The position numbers were made by a program, and so were the translations under genes. A model generated the notes under the pieces. The model had not been told where the DNA came from. It saw only the letters and a program-made list of their open reading frames with translations, and did no database searches. Shown piece after piece: positions 47,899 through 57,856 of a DNA stretch of 64,000 nucleotides. Every line of letters starts with the position of its first letter. Position 1 is the stretch's first letter. The DNA comes from Fuerstiella sp. (GTDB taxonomy: Bacteria; Planctomycetota; Planctomycetia; Planctomycetales; Planctomycetaceae), in assembly GCA_022447225.1 (NCBI GenBank), contig JAKVAZ010000012.1, forward strand, positions 124,001 to 188,000, in the 5' to 3' direction.

Positions 47899-50265
47899 AT
47901 GCGATTAATCAACGTTAATCTTTCTACGAATGTCTTCACCGTTCCTGGTGTGTATTGCCTGTTGGCAACCCTAGTTCACGGGGCCACTCCGCCGGATTTC
48001 AACCGGGACGTTCTGCCGATTCTGGCAAATCATTGTCTGGAGTGTCACGGTCCCGACAGCCAGCAGCGCAAAGCCGACCTTCGTTTCGATACACCAGCCA
48101 GCCTGTTCGTTGACAGAGGAGGGTATCGTGTCATCAATCGGAAGCATCCGGAACACAGCGAATTTCTGGTTCGGATCAGCAGCCACGATCACGAATTACA
48201 AATGCCGCCCCGGGATTCACCGAACCAGCCCACACCTGAGGAAATCGATGTGCTTCGGCGGTGGGTACTCAGCGGTGCGAACTGGACAGCTCACTGGTCT
48301 TTTGTAGCACCTCGACAGCCGCCTGTACCGCAGGTACAGCCAAATCCTGGAAATCAAATCGATGCCTTTATTATTGCAAAGCTCCGGCAGGAGGGACTCA
48401 GGCCTTCGATGAAGGCTGACCGCTTCACATTAATACGTCGTGTGACACTGGCGCTGACCGGACTACCCCCCACTCCGGAAAACGTCGATGCGTTTGTGCG
48501 GGACGAATCTCCCAACGCTTATGAACGTGTTGTTGATCGACTGCTGGGCTCTGCTGCCTATGGCGAGCACATGGCGCTTGGATGGCTGGATGCAGCACGT
48601 TATGCGGATAGTGCCGGTTACCAGGCCGACTGGGAACGGTTTATGTGGCCGTGGCGAGACTGGGTCATTCACGCTTTCAACGACAACATGCCGTTTGATC
48701 AGTTCACCATCGAACAACTGGCCGGGGACATGTTGCCGAACGCGACAATATCTCAGCAGCTGGCCACCGGTTTCAACCGCAACCATCGAATCAACGACGA
48801 AGGCGGTAGTCTGGATGCTGAGTTCGAAGTGGAATATGTCGTTGATCGGGTAGATACGACTGCGACTGTCTGGCTCGGACTGACCGCCGGTTGTGCACGC
48901 TGTCACGATCACAAGTATGATCCGCTGTCGCAGCGGGAATTTTACCAGCTTTACGCCTATTTCAACAATGTGCCGGAGAAGGGAATTGATGGACGCAGGG
49001 GCGCAGCTCGTCCCTTCATCAACGTCACAAACAGGTACGCTCAGCGTCAACTACGAGAGTTAACCGCCAAAATTAACCGTTTAAAGGATCAACTCTCGGG
49101 TGATACGGAACACCTCCGACGAGTCCAGGAACAGGCTCAGTTACTGCGTAAGAAAATGACAACACCGGTGATGGTGATGCAGGAACAGCAACCGCGGAAA
49201 CCGGCGTACCTGCTGAAGCGAGGGGCATACGATCATCCTGATAAAAGCGAAATTATCCCACCCGCACTGCCGATGGTATTTCAGTCTTTAACCGCTGCAA
49301 CTCCCGATGATCGCCTGCAATTCGCAAACTGGATTGTCAGTCGAGACAATCCATTGACAGCTCGCGTGATCGTCAATCGGTTATGGCAGCATCATTTTGG
49401 TTCAGGAATCGTCAAAACGTCGGAAAATTTCGGCACGCGGGGGGAACCGGCTTCACATCCGAATCTGCTGGACTGGCTGGCCATTGAGTTTGTGCGAACC
49501 GGCTGGGATATCAAAGCCATGCACCGGCTGATTGTTACTAGTTCCACATTCCGTCAAACATCAACACTGACACCCGACCAGCTGGAACAGGATCCTCATA
49601 ATCGTCTGCTGGGCCGCGCCCCGCGGCGACGGCTCAGCGGAGCCGCCATACGCGACCAGGCAATGGCGATCAGTGGTTTGTTGAACTCCGTGATCGGCGG
49701 CCCGCCGGTCAAGCCGTATCAACCCGAAGGATTGTGGAAAGAGCTTTCTTTCGGGACAGGTAAGACCACCATTGATTTTTATGTACAGGATCACGGTTCG
49801 GATCTCTACCGCCGCAGCCTTTACACCTTTTGGAAACGAACCGCAGCACCGCCAAGACTGGCCGTGTTCGATGGTGGCTCACGTGCGATGTGTCGTGTCC
49901 GCCGTGAATCCACAAACACACCACTCCAGGCGCTAACACTTCAAAACGACGTCACTTTTGTGGAGGCAGCCAGACATCTGGGCGAACGCATGCTCACCGT
50001 CGGGTTCGACAATTCTTCGAAAGGACTCGCACACGGCTGGCGACTGGCTGTGACACGGTGGCCTTCGCCGAATGAACTGCAACAGCTCGAGCGTGCTCTC
50101 AAGCGTAATCTCAGTTTATTTCGGGCCAATCCGACACAGGCGGATCAGCTGCTTGCCAACGGTGAATCTGAACTTAACCAGGAACTCGATCGACCAGTCC
50201 ATGCCGCATGGACGATCGTGGCTCTGTCGATTCTCAATCTGGACGAAACGATCACACGAGAATGA
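47899..50265 (+). CDS. PSCyt1-DUF1549-DUF1553 exported protein (second copy)
   Basis: Seen: 788 aa. Signal 1-30; haem motif C46-LE-C49-H50 (CLECHGPDSQQRKADLRFD), DUF1549 including GCARCHDHKYDP, a short coiled linker (LREL..KINRLKDQLSGD) instead of LamG, and DUF1553 (NRLWQHHFGSGIV). Lacks the LamG insert that the upstream paralogue has. 18 nt after the preceding DUF1501 gene and overlapped by the next one. Confidence 0.93.
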   Translation: MRLINVNLSTNVFTVPGVYCLLATLVHGATPPDFNRDVLPILANHCLECHGPDSQQRKADLRFDTPASLFVDRGGYRVINRKHPEHSEFLVRISSHDHELQMPPRDSPNQPTPEEIDVLRRWVLSGANWTAHWSFVAPRQPPVPQVQPNPGNQIDAFIIAKLRQEGLRPSMKADRFTLIRRVTLALTGLPPTPENVDAFVRDESPNAYERVVDRLLGSAAYGEHMALGWLDAARYADSAGYQADWERFMWPWRDWVIHAFNDNMPFDQFTIEQLAGDMLPNATISQQLATGFNRNHRINDEGGSLDAEFEVEYVVDRVDTTATVWLGLTAGCARCHDHKYDPLSQREFYQLYAYFNNVPEKGIDGRRGAARPFINVTNRYAQRQLRELTAKINRLKDQLSGDTEHLRRVQEQAQLLRKKMTTPVMVMQEQQPRKPAYLLKRGAYDHPDKSEIIPPALPMVFQSLTAATPDDRLQFANWIVSRDNPLTARVIVNRLWQHHFGSGIVKTSENFGTRGEPASHPNLLDWLAIEFVRTGWDIKAMHRLIVTSSTFRQTSTLTPDQLEQDPHNRLLGRAPRRRLSGAAIRDQAMAISGLLNSVIGGPPVKPYQPEGLWKELSFGTGKTTIDFYVQDHGSDLYRRSLYTFWKRTAAPPRLAVFDGGSRAMCRVRRESTNTPLQALTLQNDVTFVEAARHLGERMLTVGFDNSSKGLAHGWRLAVTRWPSPNELQQLERALKRNLSLFRANPTQADQLLANGESELNQELDRPVHAAWTIVALSILNLDETITRE

Positions 50266-51719
50266 ATCACCAAATTCAGGCAATCACCGGTAATCGACTG
50301 CTGCAACTTACTCGCCGGTATTTTTTCGGACGCGGAGCCACCGGAATTGGTTCGGCCGCGTTAGCATCCATGTTTTCAAAGGAACTCAGAGCGGGAGACC
50401 GCGTTCCTGCGGTTGTTCCGTCATTGGCTCCGAAAGCTAAACGAGTCATCTATCTGTTTCAAAGTGGCGGGCCGTCACAGATGGATCTGTTCGATCACAA
50501 ACCCCGGATGCAGAATTATTTCGACAGCGATCTGCCGGACAGCGTTCGCCAGGGGCAGCGGATCACCACAATGACCTCGCGGCAGGAGAGATTTCCTATT
50601 GCGCCCTCAGTGTTCCGTTTTCGTCGCCACGGTCACAGCAATGCTTTGATCAGCGAATTGTTACCGTATACGGCAACAGTGGCCGATGACTTGTGCTTCG
50701 TAAAATCTATGGTCACTGAGGCTATTAATCACGATCCCGCCATCACGTTCCTGCAGACCGGGTCTCAGTTGTCGGGGCGCCCCAGCATCGGATCCTGGTT
50801 CAGTTACGGACTGGGGTCAGAAAATGCGAATTTGCCGGATTTTATTGCGATGACCTCCCAGGGCACCGGTGTCAGGAGTGCTCAGCCACTGTACGACCGT
50901 CTTTGGGGCAGCGGTTTTCTGCCAACAACCCATCAGGGAGTCAAACTGAGAGGCAGTAAAGATCCTGTGCTGTATCTGAACAATCCGGCGGGCGTCTCAT
51001 CCGCCGTGAAACGCGGTATGCTGGACGACATAGCAGAGTTAAATCGAGAGCGTCTCGACGTGACCGGCGATCCTGAAATCGCCACGAGGATTGCTCAATA
51101 TGAAATGGCGTTCCGTATGCAGGCCTCAATTCCTGGCCTGGTTGATTTTTCGGACGAACCACGGCATGTCACAGAAATGTATGGACCGGAGGTCCATAGT
51201 CGTGGCAGCTATGCTTCGAACTGCCTTCTCGCGCGTCGATTGTCAGAAAGAGGAGTACGATTCATCCAGCTGTTTCATAAGGGATGGGATCAGCACGGCA
51301 ATCTTCCAAAAGCAATTCGTGCCCAATGCCAAGACACGGATCAACCTTCGGCAGCACTCGTACGGGACCTCAAACAGCAGGGACTGCTCGATGAAACGCT
51401 GGTCGTCTGGGGGGGAGAATTTGGTCGCACCACCTATTGCCAGGGCGATCTGTCACGAGAAAAATACGGACGAGATCATCACCCGCGTTGTTTCACGATA
51501 TGGATGGCAGGTGGTGGAATCAGGCCGGGCATGACCTGGGGGGAAACAGACGATTTTTCCTACAATATAACCGCAAATCCGGTCCAGGTTCACGATCTCC
51601 ACGCAACGATGCTGCACCTGATGGGCATCGATCATCGGAAGCTGACATATCGGTTTCAGGGTCGGGACCATCGTCTGACCGACGTTCATGGCAACGTTGT
51701 TCAATCCCTGCTGGCTTGA
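50262..51719 (+). CDS. DUF1501 domain protein (second of tandem pair)
   Basis: Seen: 485 aa from the ATG at 50262, which shares ATGA with the upstream stop, so coupled translation. Tat-type TRRYFFGRGATGIGSAALAS, LFQSGGPSQMDLFDHKP, GGEFGRTTYCQGD, GRDHHPRCFTIWMAGGG. A longer frame to 50208 lies inside the previous gene. Confidence 0.94.
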   Translation: MNHQIQAITGNRLLQLTRRYFFGRGATGIGSAALASMFSKELRAGDRVPAVVPSLAPKAKRVIYLFQSGGPSQMDLFDHKPRMQNYFDSDLPDSVRQGQRITTMTSRQERFPIAPSVFRFRRHGHSNALISELLPYTATVADDLCFVKSMVTEAINHDPAITFLQTGSQLSGRPSIGSWFSYGLGSENANLPDFIAMTSQGTGVRSAQPLYDRLWGSGFLPTTHQGVKLRGSKDPVLYLNNPAGVSSAVKRGMLDDIAELNRERLDVTGDPEIATRIAQYEMAFRMQASIPGLVDFSDEPRHVTEMYGPEVHSRGSYASNCLLARRLSERGVRFIQLFHKGWDQHGNLPKAIRAQCQDTDQPSAALVRDLKQQGLLDETLVVWGGEFGRTTYCQGDLSREKYGRDHHPRCFTIWMAGGGIRPGMTWGETDDFSYNITANPVQVHDLHATMLHLMGIDHRKLTYRFQGRDHRLTDVHGNVVQSLLA

Positions 51720-51967
51720 AAATATCTGAATAAAATGTGTATTGGACTCTCTTGTGGGGACCGAAATTACGGAATGAGGAGAGCCAACCGGGTTGTGGCC
51801 GCATAGGTTTTTGTTCATGAGACCAGGCTGCTGTTCAACCTGCCGGTTTGGTCTGAAGCAGCGTTACCGGGCAGCAGACCGATTCCCGAATTGACATTTG
51901 TGACTTCATCGATATGCTTTCGCACCATCAGAACTGCTGACAGAGAGCTCAAAGGCAATCAATCCAA

Positions 51968-52144
51968 ATGGGACGAATCGAACGAACACGAGAAATCGCA
52001 CGTCGCCGGAAACGCAGAGTCCAGCTCAAAAAACTTCGAACTCGTTTCGCAGCAGCGAATTCGGAGTCCGAAAAGGCAGAGATTCTCGCCAAAGCACGAC
52101 GTATGAGTCCGTTTGTGACTCTTGAAGAAACAACCAACGCTTAA
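51968..52144 (+). CDS. DUF6800-like mini-protein
   Basis: Seen: 58 aa, very basic N-terminus (MGRIERTREIARRRKRRVQL) and helical body with KKLRTRFAAANSESEKAEIL, ending SPFVTLEETTNA. The RREIRRRR...KL...A...EKA.I..K.R.xSP pattern matches a small planctomycete-specific family. Likely RNA- or ribosome-associated; role unknown. Ends 50 nt before the SDR gene. Confidence 0.7.
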   Translation: MGRIERTREIARRRKRRVQLKKLRTRFAAANSESEKAEILAKARRMSPFVTLEETTNA

Positions 52145-52194
52145 CTTCACCAGCGTACCAGCACGCCTCACGCACGTCATGGAAGGACGACTGT

Positions 52195-53106
52195 ATGCGC
52201 GAATTGCGTGGCAAAACCGTTTTCTTGACGGGTGCAGCCTCAGGAATTGGTCGAGAACTTGCACTTCAGCTGGCTGATGCTGGCTGCAATCTGATTCTTG
52301 TTGACTGCAATCAGACGGGCCTTGATGACGTCGCCAGGCTAACTGCCGCCTGCGGTGTGAAAGTACACAGTTACCGCTGTGACCTGATGGACAGAACCGC
52401 CGTCGAACGTACAGTGAATTCGGCCGTCAGGGACGCAGAACCGATTGATGTGCTGATTAATAATGCCGGTGTTGCCTGGTACGGTTCCACTCACGAAATG
52501 ACTCAGGAACAGTGGGACCGATTGATGTCGATCAACCTGCAGGCACCGATTCAAGTCACGCGTCTGCTGCTGCCAGGTCTTCTGCAGCGGCCTGACGCTC
52601 ACATCGTCAATATGTGCAGCATTGCCGGACTCGTCGCCGGAGGACGATTCACGGCGTATCATACCACAAAGTTCGGGCTGGTCGGTTTCACAGAAGCAAT
52701 TCGGTCCGAATATGCTCGAGCCGGAATCGGAGTAACGGCTGTGTGTTCCGGTCCCGTACGGACTCAACTTTATCAGTCTGCCGGTGGAGCAACCGGCGGA
52801 AGCCAGATACCACAACCACCGGCAATCGTTTGTGCTTCAGCCCAACGGGTTGCGAAACTCACAATCACGGCCATTCAGCGAAATCGTCGCATGGTGCTGG
52901 TGACACCTCTGGCACATGGATTGTTTCAAATTAAGCGTTTCCTGCCGGGTTTGCTGGATGCGGTGAGTGGATTCAGTCGCAGCAAAAGACGTCGACGTCA
53001 GGAAAGACTGTTTCGAGAACAGCAACGACTTGCCAACCTGCACGACTCATCAGATTCCGACGTCCGTGCGGACAGCGAAAACCGGAATCCGGTCCCCCTG
53101 AATTGA
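52195..53106 (+). CDS. Short-chain dehydrogenase/reductase
   Basis: Seen: 303 aa, classical SDR: TGAASGIG cofactor motif (13-20), DVLINNAGVA, Ser of NMCSIAGLVAG, and Y-H-T-T-K (catalytic Tyr/Lys). C-terminus has a basic tail (RSKRRRRQERLFREQQRL). NADP- or NAD-dependent oxidoreductase of unknown substrate. Not of the extended type expected for OleD. Confidence 0.94.
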   Translation: MRELRGKTVFLTGAASGIGRELALQLADAGCNLILVDCNQTGLDDVARLTAACGVKVHSYRCDLMDRTAVERTVNSAVRDAEPIDVLINNAGVAWYGSTHEMTQEQWDRLMSINLQAPIQVTRLLLPGLLQRPDAHIVNMCSIAGLVAGGRFTAYHTTKFGLVGFTEAIRSEYARAGIGVTAVCSGPVRTQLYQSAGGATGGSQIPQPPAIVCASAQRVAKLTITAIQRNRRMVLVTPLAHGLFQIKRFLPGLLDAVSGFSRSKRRRRQERLFREQQRLANLHDSSDSDVRADSENRNPVPLN

Positions 53107-54027
53107 CTGTGACCAGACAGCAGCACTGCAATGAATATTGCTGAATTGGCAGAACGCGCTGCTGCACTTTGTCGACGAACGCGATGATTGTAAATGGAGG
53201 TGCCGCCCATCGATGACATCCCCGTTTTTTTTTCTGGTTGGAATGGACCGCCCGCACCGTGTCGAAAATTCGCAGATCATCATTAACTGGTGCGCCAACA
53301 CGTTCTGTCCGCAGCCCGACAGACCAGTCGATTGTCCGGACTACGGGAATTCTGTTGCCCAAGGCGTGTCCGGACGAGAGCGGCCCCGCCAGATATTCTG
53401 ACATTCTGGCCAGTCTATCGATCGACGTCATTTTGAAAACAAAGCTAACTGATCGGCAGCCGATGCGTGGTCGCAGTGCTTATCCGGGGTCATCGCCGTG
53501 ACTCCAGTCAAATGCGGTTTACAGATCTCAACCCCAGTCAACCTGACGACTGCGAACCTGAAGGGCAGTGATCTGTATTCAATGTAGATAATCACAGGCT
53601 TACCTTAAGCTGAGCGGCACGAGTTTGGGTAAAATCTGTGACTACAGGCACGACATAAAATTCGGCCACGAACCGGTGGTGTGCCGAAAGACACCACTGA
53701 GCGGTTAATCCGGACCATCAGGTCGGAGACCGTCAGTAACGGGCTGTCGATACTGAGTCAAAACCATGCTCGTTGGTACAATTGTCAATGCTGTCGCAGT
53801 TGTCGCCGAATTTTGGGAACCACAGACAACAGATGGCGTGGTCAATGGTGTTGCAGCAACAGCAGTATTATTATCGCGCTCCTCTGTCTTGCTGGTTTTA
53901 CCGAACTGAATATGATCTGCTCTTACAGAGGACCGTTAACTCATCGCAGGAAACCAGAAATCTGGCTGTCCGGACAGTCGGTCAGATAAATACGTTCGAC
54001 TTGTCAACAGACATTGAATCACCTGCC
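53107..54027. other. Long intergenic region upstream of purF
   Basis: About 920 nt. The frame reaching purF from 53773 reads non-protein-like up to the ATG at 54028. Frames on both strands at 53138-53501 have no family features. Possibly holds the purF promoter and leader; no known riboswitch recognised. Confidence 0.4.
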
Positions 54028-55584
54028 ATGGACGAAATGCAGCACGAATGTGGAATCGCGGCGGTCTATCATCTGACCACCGACCGCACCAGTGAACTGG
54101 TGCCTGCTGACGATTACCGTGCAACCTCACAACTGATGCCACGCATGTTACTGGACATGCAGAATCGAGGTCAGCTGGCGGCCGGATTTACAACCTACGA
54201 TCCTGATCGCAGTCAGCTCATCGATACTCACAAGGATGTTGGTGGTGTCGCGGAAGTGTTTCGCATGAACCACTCCGGCCGTTTCAGAAAATTGATGGAG
54301 GAATATGCAGGGCGGGCAGCGATTGGTCATGTCCGTTACGCTACCTGCGGGTCTGACGATCGCAGTTATGCACAACCGTTCGAGCGTCATCACATTGCAC
54401 GTTCCAAATGGTTCAGTTTTGTTTTTAACGGTCAGTTGGCAAATTATCAGGATCTTCGCAGTGAGATTCTTGCTACCACGGATTTTCACCTCACTCGCGA
54501 AACCGACACAGAGGTTCTCAATCACCTGATTTCTCGCAAACTTTCGGATTCTCCTGGTATTTCCGGCATGGAAATTCTGCGGGAACTGGCCGATGAAGTG
54601 GACGGAGCCTGGAACCTGGCGTTTTTGAACGCAAACGGTGACATGTTTGTATCAAGGGATCCGACGGGCATTCGTCCATTGTGCTATGCCGTGAACGACT
54701 CACTCTTCGCCGCAGCCAGTGAAAGCGTCGCACTGACACATCTTGGCTTCGAAGAAGACACGATTCAGAATATTCCTCCCGGACATGCCGCGATCATTGA
54801 CAGCAAAAACGGAGTCCGTCTGGAGAAATATGCAAACACCGGCAAACCGGCGCACTGTTTCTTCGAATGGATCTATTTTGCGAATGCAGCAAGCAGATTT
54901 GACGACGCGGGCGTGTATCAGTCCCGGAAACGACTGGGAGAACAACTGGCTCTGAAAGAAGACCTTGTTCCAGGTGATGACACCGTTGTTGTCCCCGTTC
55001 CGGATACGGCTAAAGCGGCCGCGGACAGCATGGCCTACAAACTAGGTGTCCCCTCCCAGGAAGGTCTCCTGCGAAATCGTTATATCGGCAGAACCTTTAT
55101 CGAAGGCTCAAACCGCGCCGACAAAGTTCGCGCAAAGTACACAGCTCTGCCGGAGATTCTGGAAGGAAAACAAGTTCTTCTGGTTGACGATTCCATCGTC
55201 CGTGCAACCACCCTCAGGGAATTGCTGACTCTGCTGCGACACACTGGTAAGGCCAGAGAAATTCACGTTCGAATCGCATGTCCGCCCATCATCGCTCCAT
55301 GTTTCTATGGCATTGACATGTCCACCGTGCAGGAACTGTTTGCGCCAGGACATATGGCCGGAGATGTGTTGACGGAAGCTGATGAACGATGCATGGCGAA
55401 AGCGATCGGTGCGGACAGCCTGCGATATCTGCCCGTTGAGTCGCTGGCAGAATGTGTGGGATTGCCGGAAGACCATCTTTGCCGTGCGTGCGTAACCCGT
55501 GAATATCCCACAGCTGCCGGCAGGCAGCAGTATCAATTAGCTCAGAATTCGAATGCCTGCGGACGCACCTACGACATTGACTAA
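54028..55584 (+). CDS. purF: Amidophosphoribosyltransferase
   Basis: Seen: 518 aa from the ATG at 54028 ([15 protein letters not shown]). Cys8 is the glutaminase nucleophile after a short propeptide. PRPP-binding [13 protein letters not shown]. Four Fe-S-type cysteines as in Bacillus PurF: C277 (HCFFEWIYF), C425 (APCFYGID), C485 and C488 ([10 protein letters not shown]). Role: first committed step of purine synthesis, PRPP + Gln to phosphoribosylamine. The upstream frame extension (53773-54027) is not protein-like. Confidence 0.95.
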   Translation: MDEMQHECGIAAVYHLTTDRTSELVPADDYRATSQLMPRMLLDMQNRGQLAAGFTTYDPDRSQLIDTHKDVGGVAEVFRMNHSGRFRKLMEEYAGRAAIGHVRYATCGSDDRSYAQPFERHHIARSKWFSFVFNGQLANYQDLRSEILATTDFHLTRETDTEVLNHLISRKLSDSPGISGMEILRELADEVDGAWNLAFLNANGDMFVSRDPTGIRPLCYAVNDSLFAAASESVALTHLGFEEDTIQNIPPGHAAIIDSKNGVRLEKYANTGKPAHCFFEWIYFANAASRFDDAGVYQSRKRLGEQLALKEDLVPGDDTVVVPVPDTAKAAADSMAYKLGVPSQEGLLRNRYIGRTFIEGSNRADKVRAKYTALPEILEGKQVLLVDDSIVRATTLRELLTLLRHTGKAREIHVRIACPPIIAPCFYGIDMSTVQELFAPGHMAGDVLTEADERCMAKAIGADSLRYLPVESLAECVGLPEDHLCRACVTREYPTAAGRQQYQLAQNSNACGRTYDID

Positions 55585-55662
55585 AACGGTACGTTCTCTG
55601 TCAACTGCCGATGAACTGTGACACTCACCTCAGCCAGCATAAGGGGCTGTTGCGGAGTATTG

Positions 55663-56097
55663 TCATGAGGTCATCTGTCGCTGGGACGACATGATTCGCG
55701 TCCACTGCCCTGTCGCCATAATTGCCAGTCCAATTCCCAAACAATTAGCAAGCATATCGATGGGGTCACATACGCGACGGGGGATCATTGTCTGCAGTAA
55801 TTCTGTAATCACAGCGTGAACCATCAGCAAAGCGAGACACACTCGCCGAACATCGGACCGACAGTGTGAAATCGGAAGCATTAAACTCAGAGTAATTACT
55901 GCGTATACACTCAGATGAATCACAAAATCACCGATTGAACGAATGAAAACTGTCGACGTGCGGCCAAATCTGCTCAGCGGATCTGTCGACAGCAGGATCC
56001 ATGTCGCAAGGACTAATGATGACACCGCAAGGGCCGCATTCGCGGTATGCAGCCTTATATCCGCCTGGAAGAGTCTCGGTGGCATGGAACTTCGCAT
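55663..56097 (-). CDS. VanZ-like membrane protein
   Basis: Seen: 144 aa, four membrane segments. The block ELLQTMIPRRVCDPIDMLANCLG is the VanZ signature (ExxQxxxPxRxxDxxDxxANxxG). Role unknown; VanZ proteins affect cell-wall antibiotic resistance in firmicutes. Start at ATG 56097; a Met at residue 5 is possible. Convergent with purF (78 nt apart). Confidence 0.85.
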   Translation of the reverse strand: MRSSMPPRLFQADIRLHTANAALAVSSLVLATWILLSTDPLSRFGRTSTVFIRSIGDFVIHLSVYAVITLSLMLPISHCRSDVRRVCLALLMVHAVITELLQTMIPRRVCDPIDMLANCLGIGLAIMATGQWTRIMSSQRQMTS

Positions 56098-57085
56098 TAC
56101 CGACGTATGGACAGGGAACGAAACGGCCGGGTATTCGCTGATGACTCTGAAGATTTCTGAGTCACTAACGGTATCTATACCTCACTGAGGTGCCGTTGTT
56201 GCTCGGCTCCGATGCATTGTCCGGCATCCAGGGTTTGAACAGAGTCATCTTCGATACAGTTTGCATGAACGGCGTAACCGGTTCTGAAAGCCCTGAGTTT
56301 CTTTGATTAGCAGTGTGGTGTTCAGAACTCAGGGCAGTTGCTCATAAGAAGCCTCAACATCAGCACCATGTCCGGTTTCCCGCATTCGACTGCAGGAGCC
56401 AACAGCAGAGACTTCGTCCGTCTATGATGTTGCGACTAAACACAATCGAGGTGCACCGATTTTCTTTTCCGGACACACGTTTAACCAGACACCGTTCACA
56501 GAACGGAACACCTGCTCAACCATATTGTGGATGACTGTTTTGAGCGCAGGAAAAAAGAGGGTGTGATCGTCCAGACAGTAACAAACCCGACACCATACAG
56601 TGTTTCGAATGTTGCATTAGACCTGGTGTAACCACCGTCCACCGATGTAATACACGATTTGTCAGCGAGTCCACGGCGGTTAGTGAATCACTGCGTTGAC
56701 GTGTCATACCCACCTCCGCGATGATCATGGCCAGATCGGGGCACAGAAGCGGCAGGAGCCTTCAGAGGGATGCAGTTATCCCCAACTGACACGCCGCACG
56801 AAACCCTGTCGCGGAGTCCTCACATATCTCCGCCGTTCAGTGAAAGACGATCGCAAATCCAGTCAAAGATCGACAACTGATTTTGGCCGGTGCATGAATG
56901 TATTCGTCGGTCCCTGGCGAGACGCCTGTCAGACAACGTCACAAAGTAATCCGACAGCAAACAAACAATGACAGCAGGTGCAGGGTGCACGGCAGGTGTC
57001 TGCTCCTGCCAGTCAATGTGAATGGTCGTCATGCGGTACATCCATTAACCACTCGTCATGGTATGGCGAGGCTACGGATTGAAGA
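56098..57085. other. Long region without a supported gene
   Basis: Nearly 1 kb. Frames at 56313-56534, 56516-56728 and 56696-57041 on both strands lack family motifs and ribosome sites. No inverted repeats bounding an insertion sequence were found. Could contain a decayed gene I cannot recognise. Confidence 0.4.
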
Positions 57086-57571
57086 CTATTTTTGAAACGG
57101 CCGGAGTTCTGCTCCCGCTAATTGGGCCGAATCCCGCTTCTCCCATGTGTCAATCTGACGGAAGAATGTTTTCTGACTGATCGCATGTTCTTCCTGAAGC
57201 CGGTAAAGATGAAGTGCCAGCACTTGGTAGTTAACCAGAACTCCCAGAGTTGAACTCAGCGACCGCAGCCTTTTCAGGCGACTCTCAATCTTTGATAGAG
57301 TCGCCTGAGAGTTACTCCGGGGATCAAAGTCTGTCTTCAGTACGACCAGCAGGACAGATTCGTCCGATTTCCTGAGTGTCCCTCCGCTTGCATACGGTTT
57401 AGACTTCGGGAATTCACGCTCCAACGCCTGTTGCAGCGGCATAAACGGTGTCATCCGAACTGTCCAGTAGGCCCAAAGAAACGCAGTTGCCAAAGAGCCA
57501 AAAGTAAACAGCGTGATTACAACAGCGCGTCCCGAAACGGTTCGATGACTTCGATTCGGGTTTTGGTTCAT
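57086..57571 (-). CDS. Membrane-anchored hypothetical protein
   Basis: Seen: 161 aa from ATG 57571 (MNQNPNRSHRT). One membrane segment about 17-38 (VVITLFTFGSLATAFLWAYW), then a globular domain with LVVLKTDFDPRSNSQATLSKIESRLKRLRSL and helical end. Looks like a small inner-membrane protein with soluble C-terminal domain, similar to planctomycete hypotheticals. No function known. Start alternatives within 6 residues. Confidence 0.7.
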   Translation of the reverse strand: MNQNPNRSHRTVSGRAVVITLFTFGSLATAFLWAYWTVRMTPFMPLQQALEREFPKSKPYASGGTLRKSDESVLLVVLKTDFDPRSNSQATLSKIESRLKRLRSLSSTLGVLVNYQVLALHLYRLQEEHAISQKTFFRQIDTWEKRDSAQLAGAELRPFQK

Positions 57572-57856
57572 GTTCTGTTTCCACGTCACGAATCGGCAGC
57601 CCTCTCATCGCAATTACGGCTGCCCTGGCTTGGGACGAGACAAGTTTCCGGATAATCTACTGTCTCTGTTCATTCATCAGTCGTTCGAATTCAACAAGTT
57701 CCTGAGTTTTAGTCCAGATGAGAACACTGTTTGTCAACACGCCTGTTCGGGGGCTTTGTGCCTTTCAGTGCGAATTGACAACATGAACAAAGATGACTGT
57801 CAGTACACAGTTGACAACATTACCTACTCAACTGCTAACACGAAATTTGCCGGTCT

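Noticed and set aside
52195-53106. SDR as OleD partner of the OleC-like ligase
   Set aside because: It is a classical SDR (TGAASGIG, YxxxK) while OleD belongs to the extended epimerase-type SDRs, and it is 34 kb away.
53773-54027. 85-codon N-terminal extension of purF
   Set aside because: PurF needs its Cys near the processed N-terminus; the extension is Tyr/Gln/Ser-rich and non-homologous.
56313-56728. Possible transposase remnant
   Set aside because: No DDE-like motif, no terminal inverted repeats, no target duplication seen.
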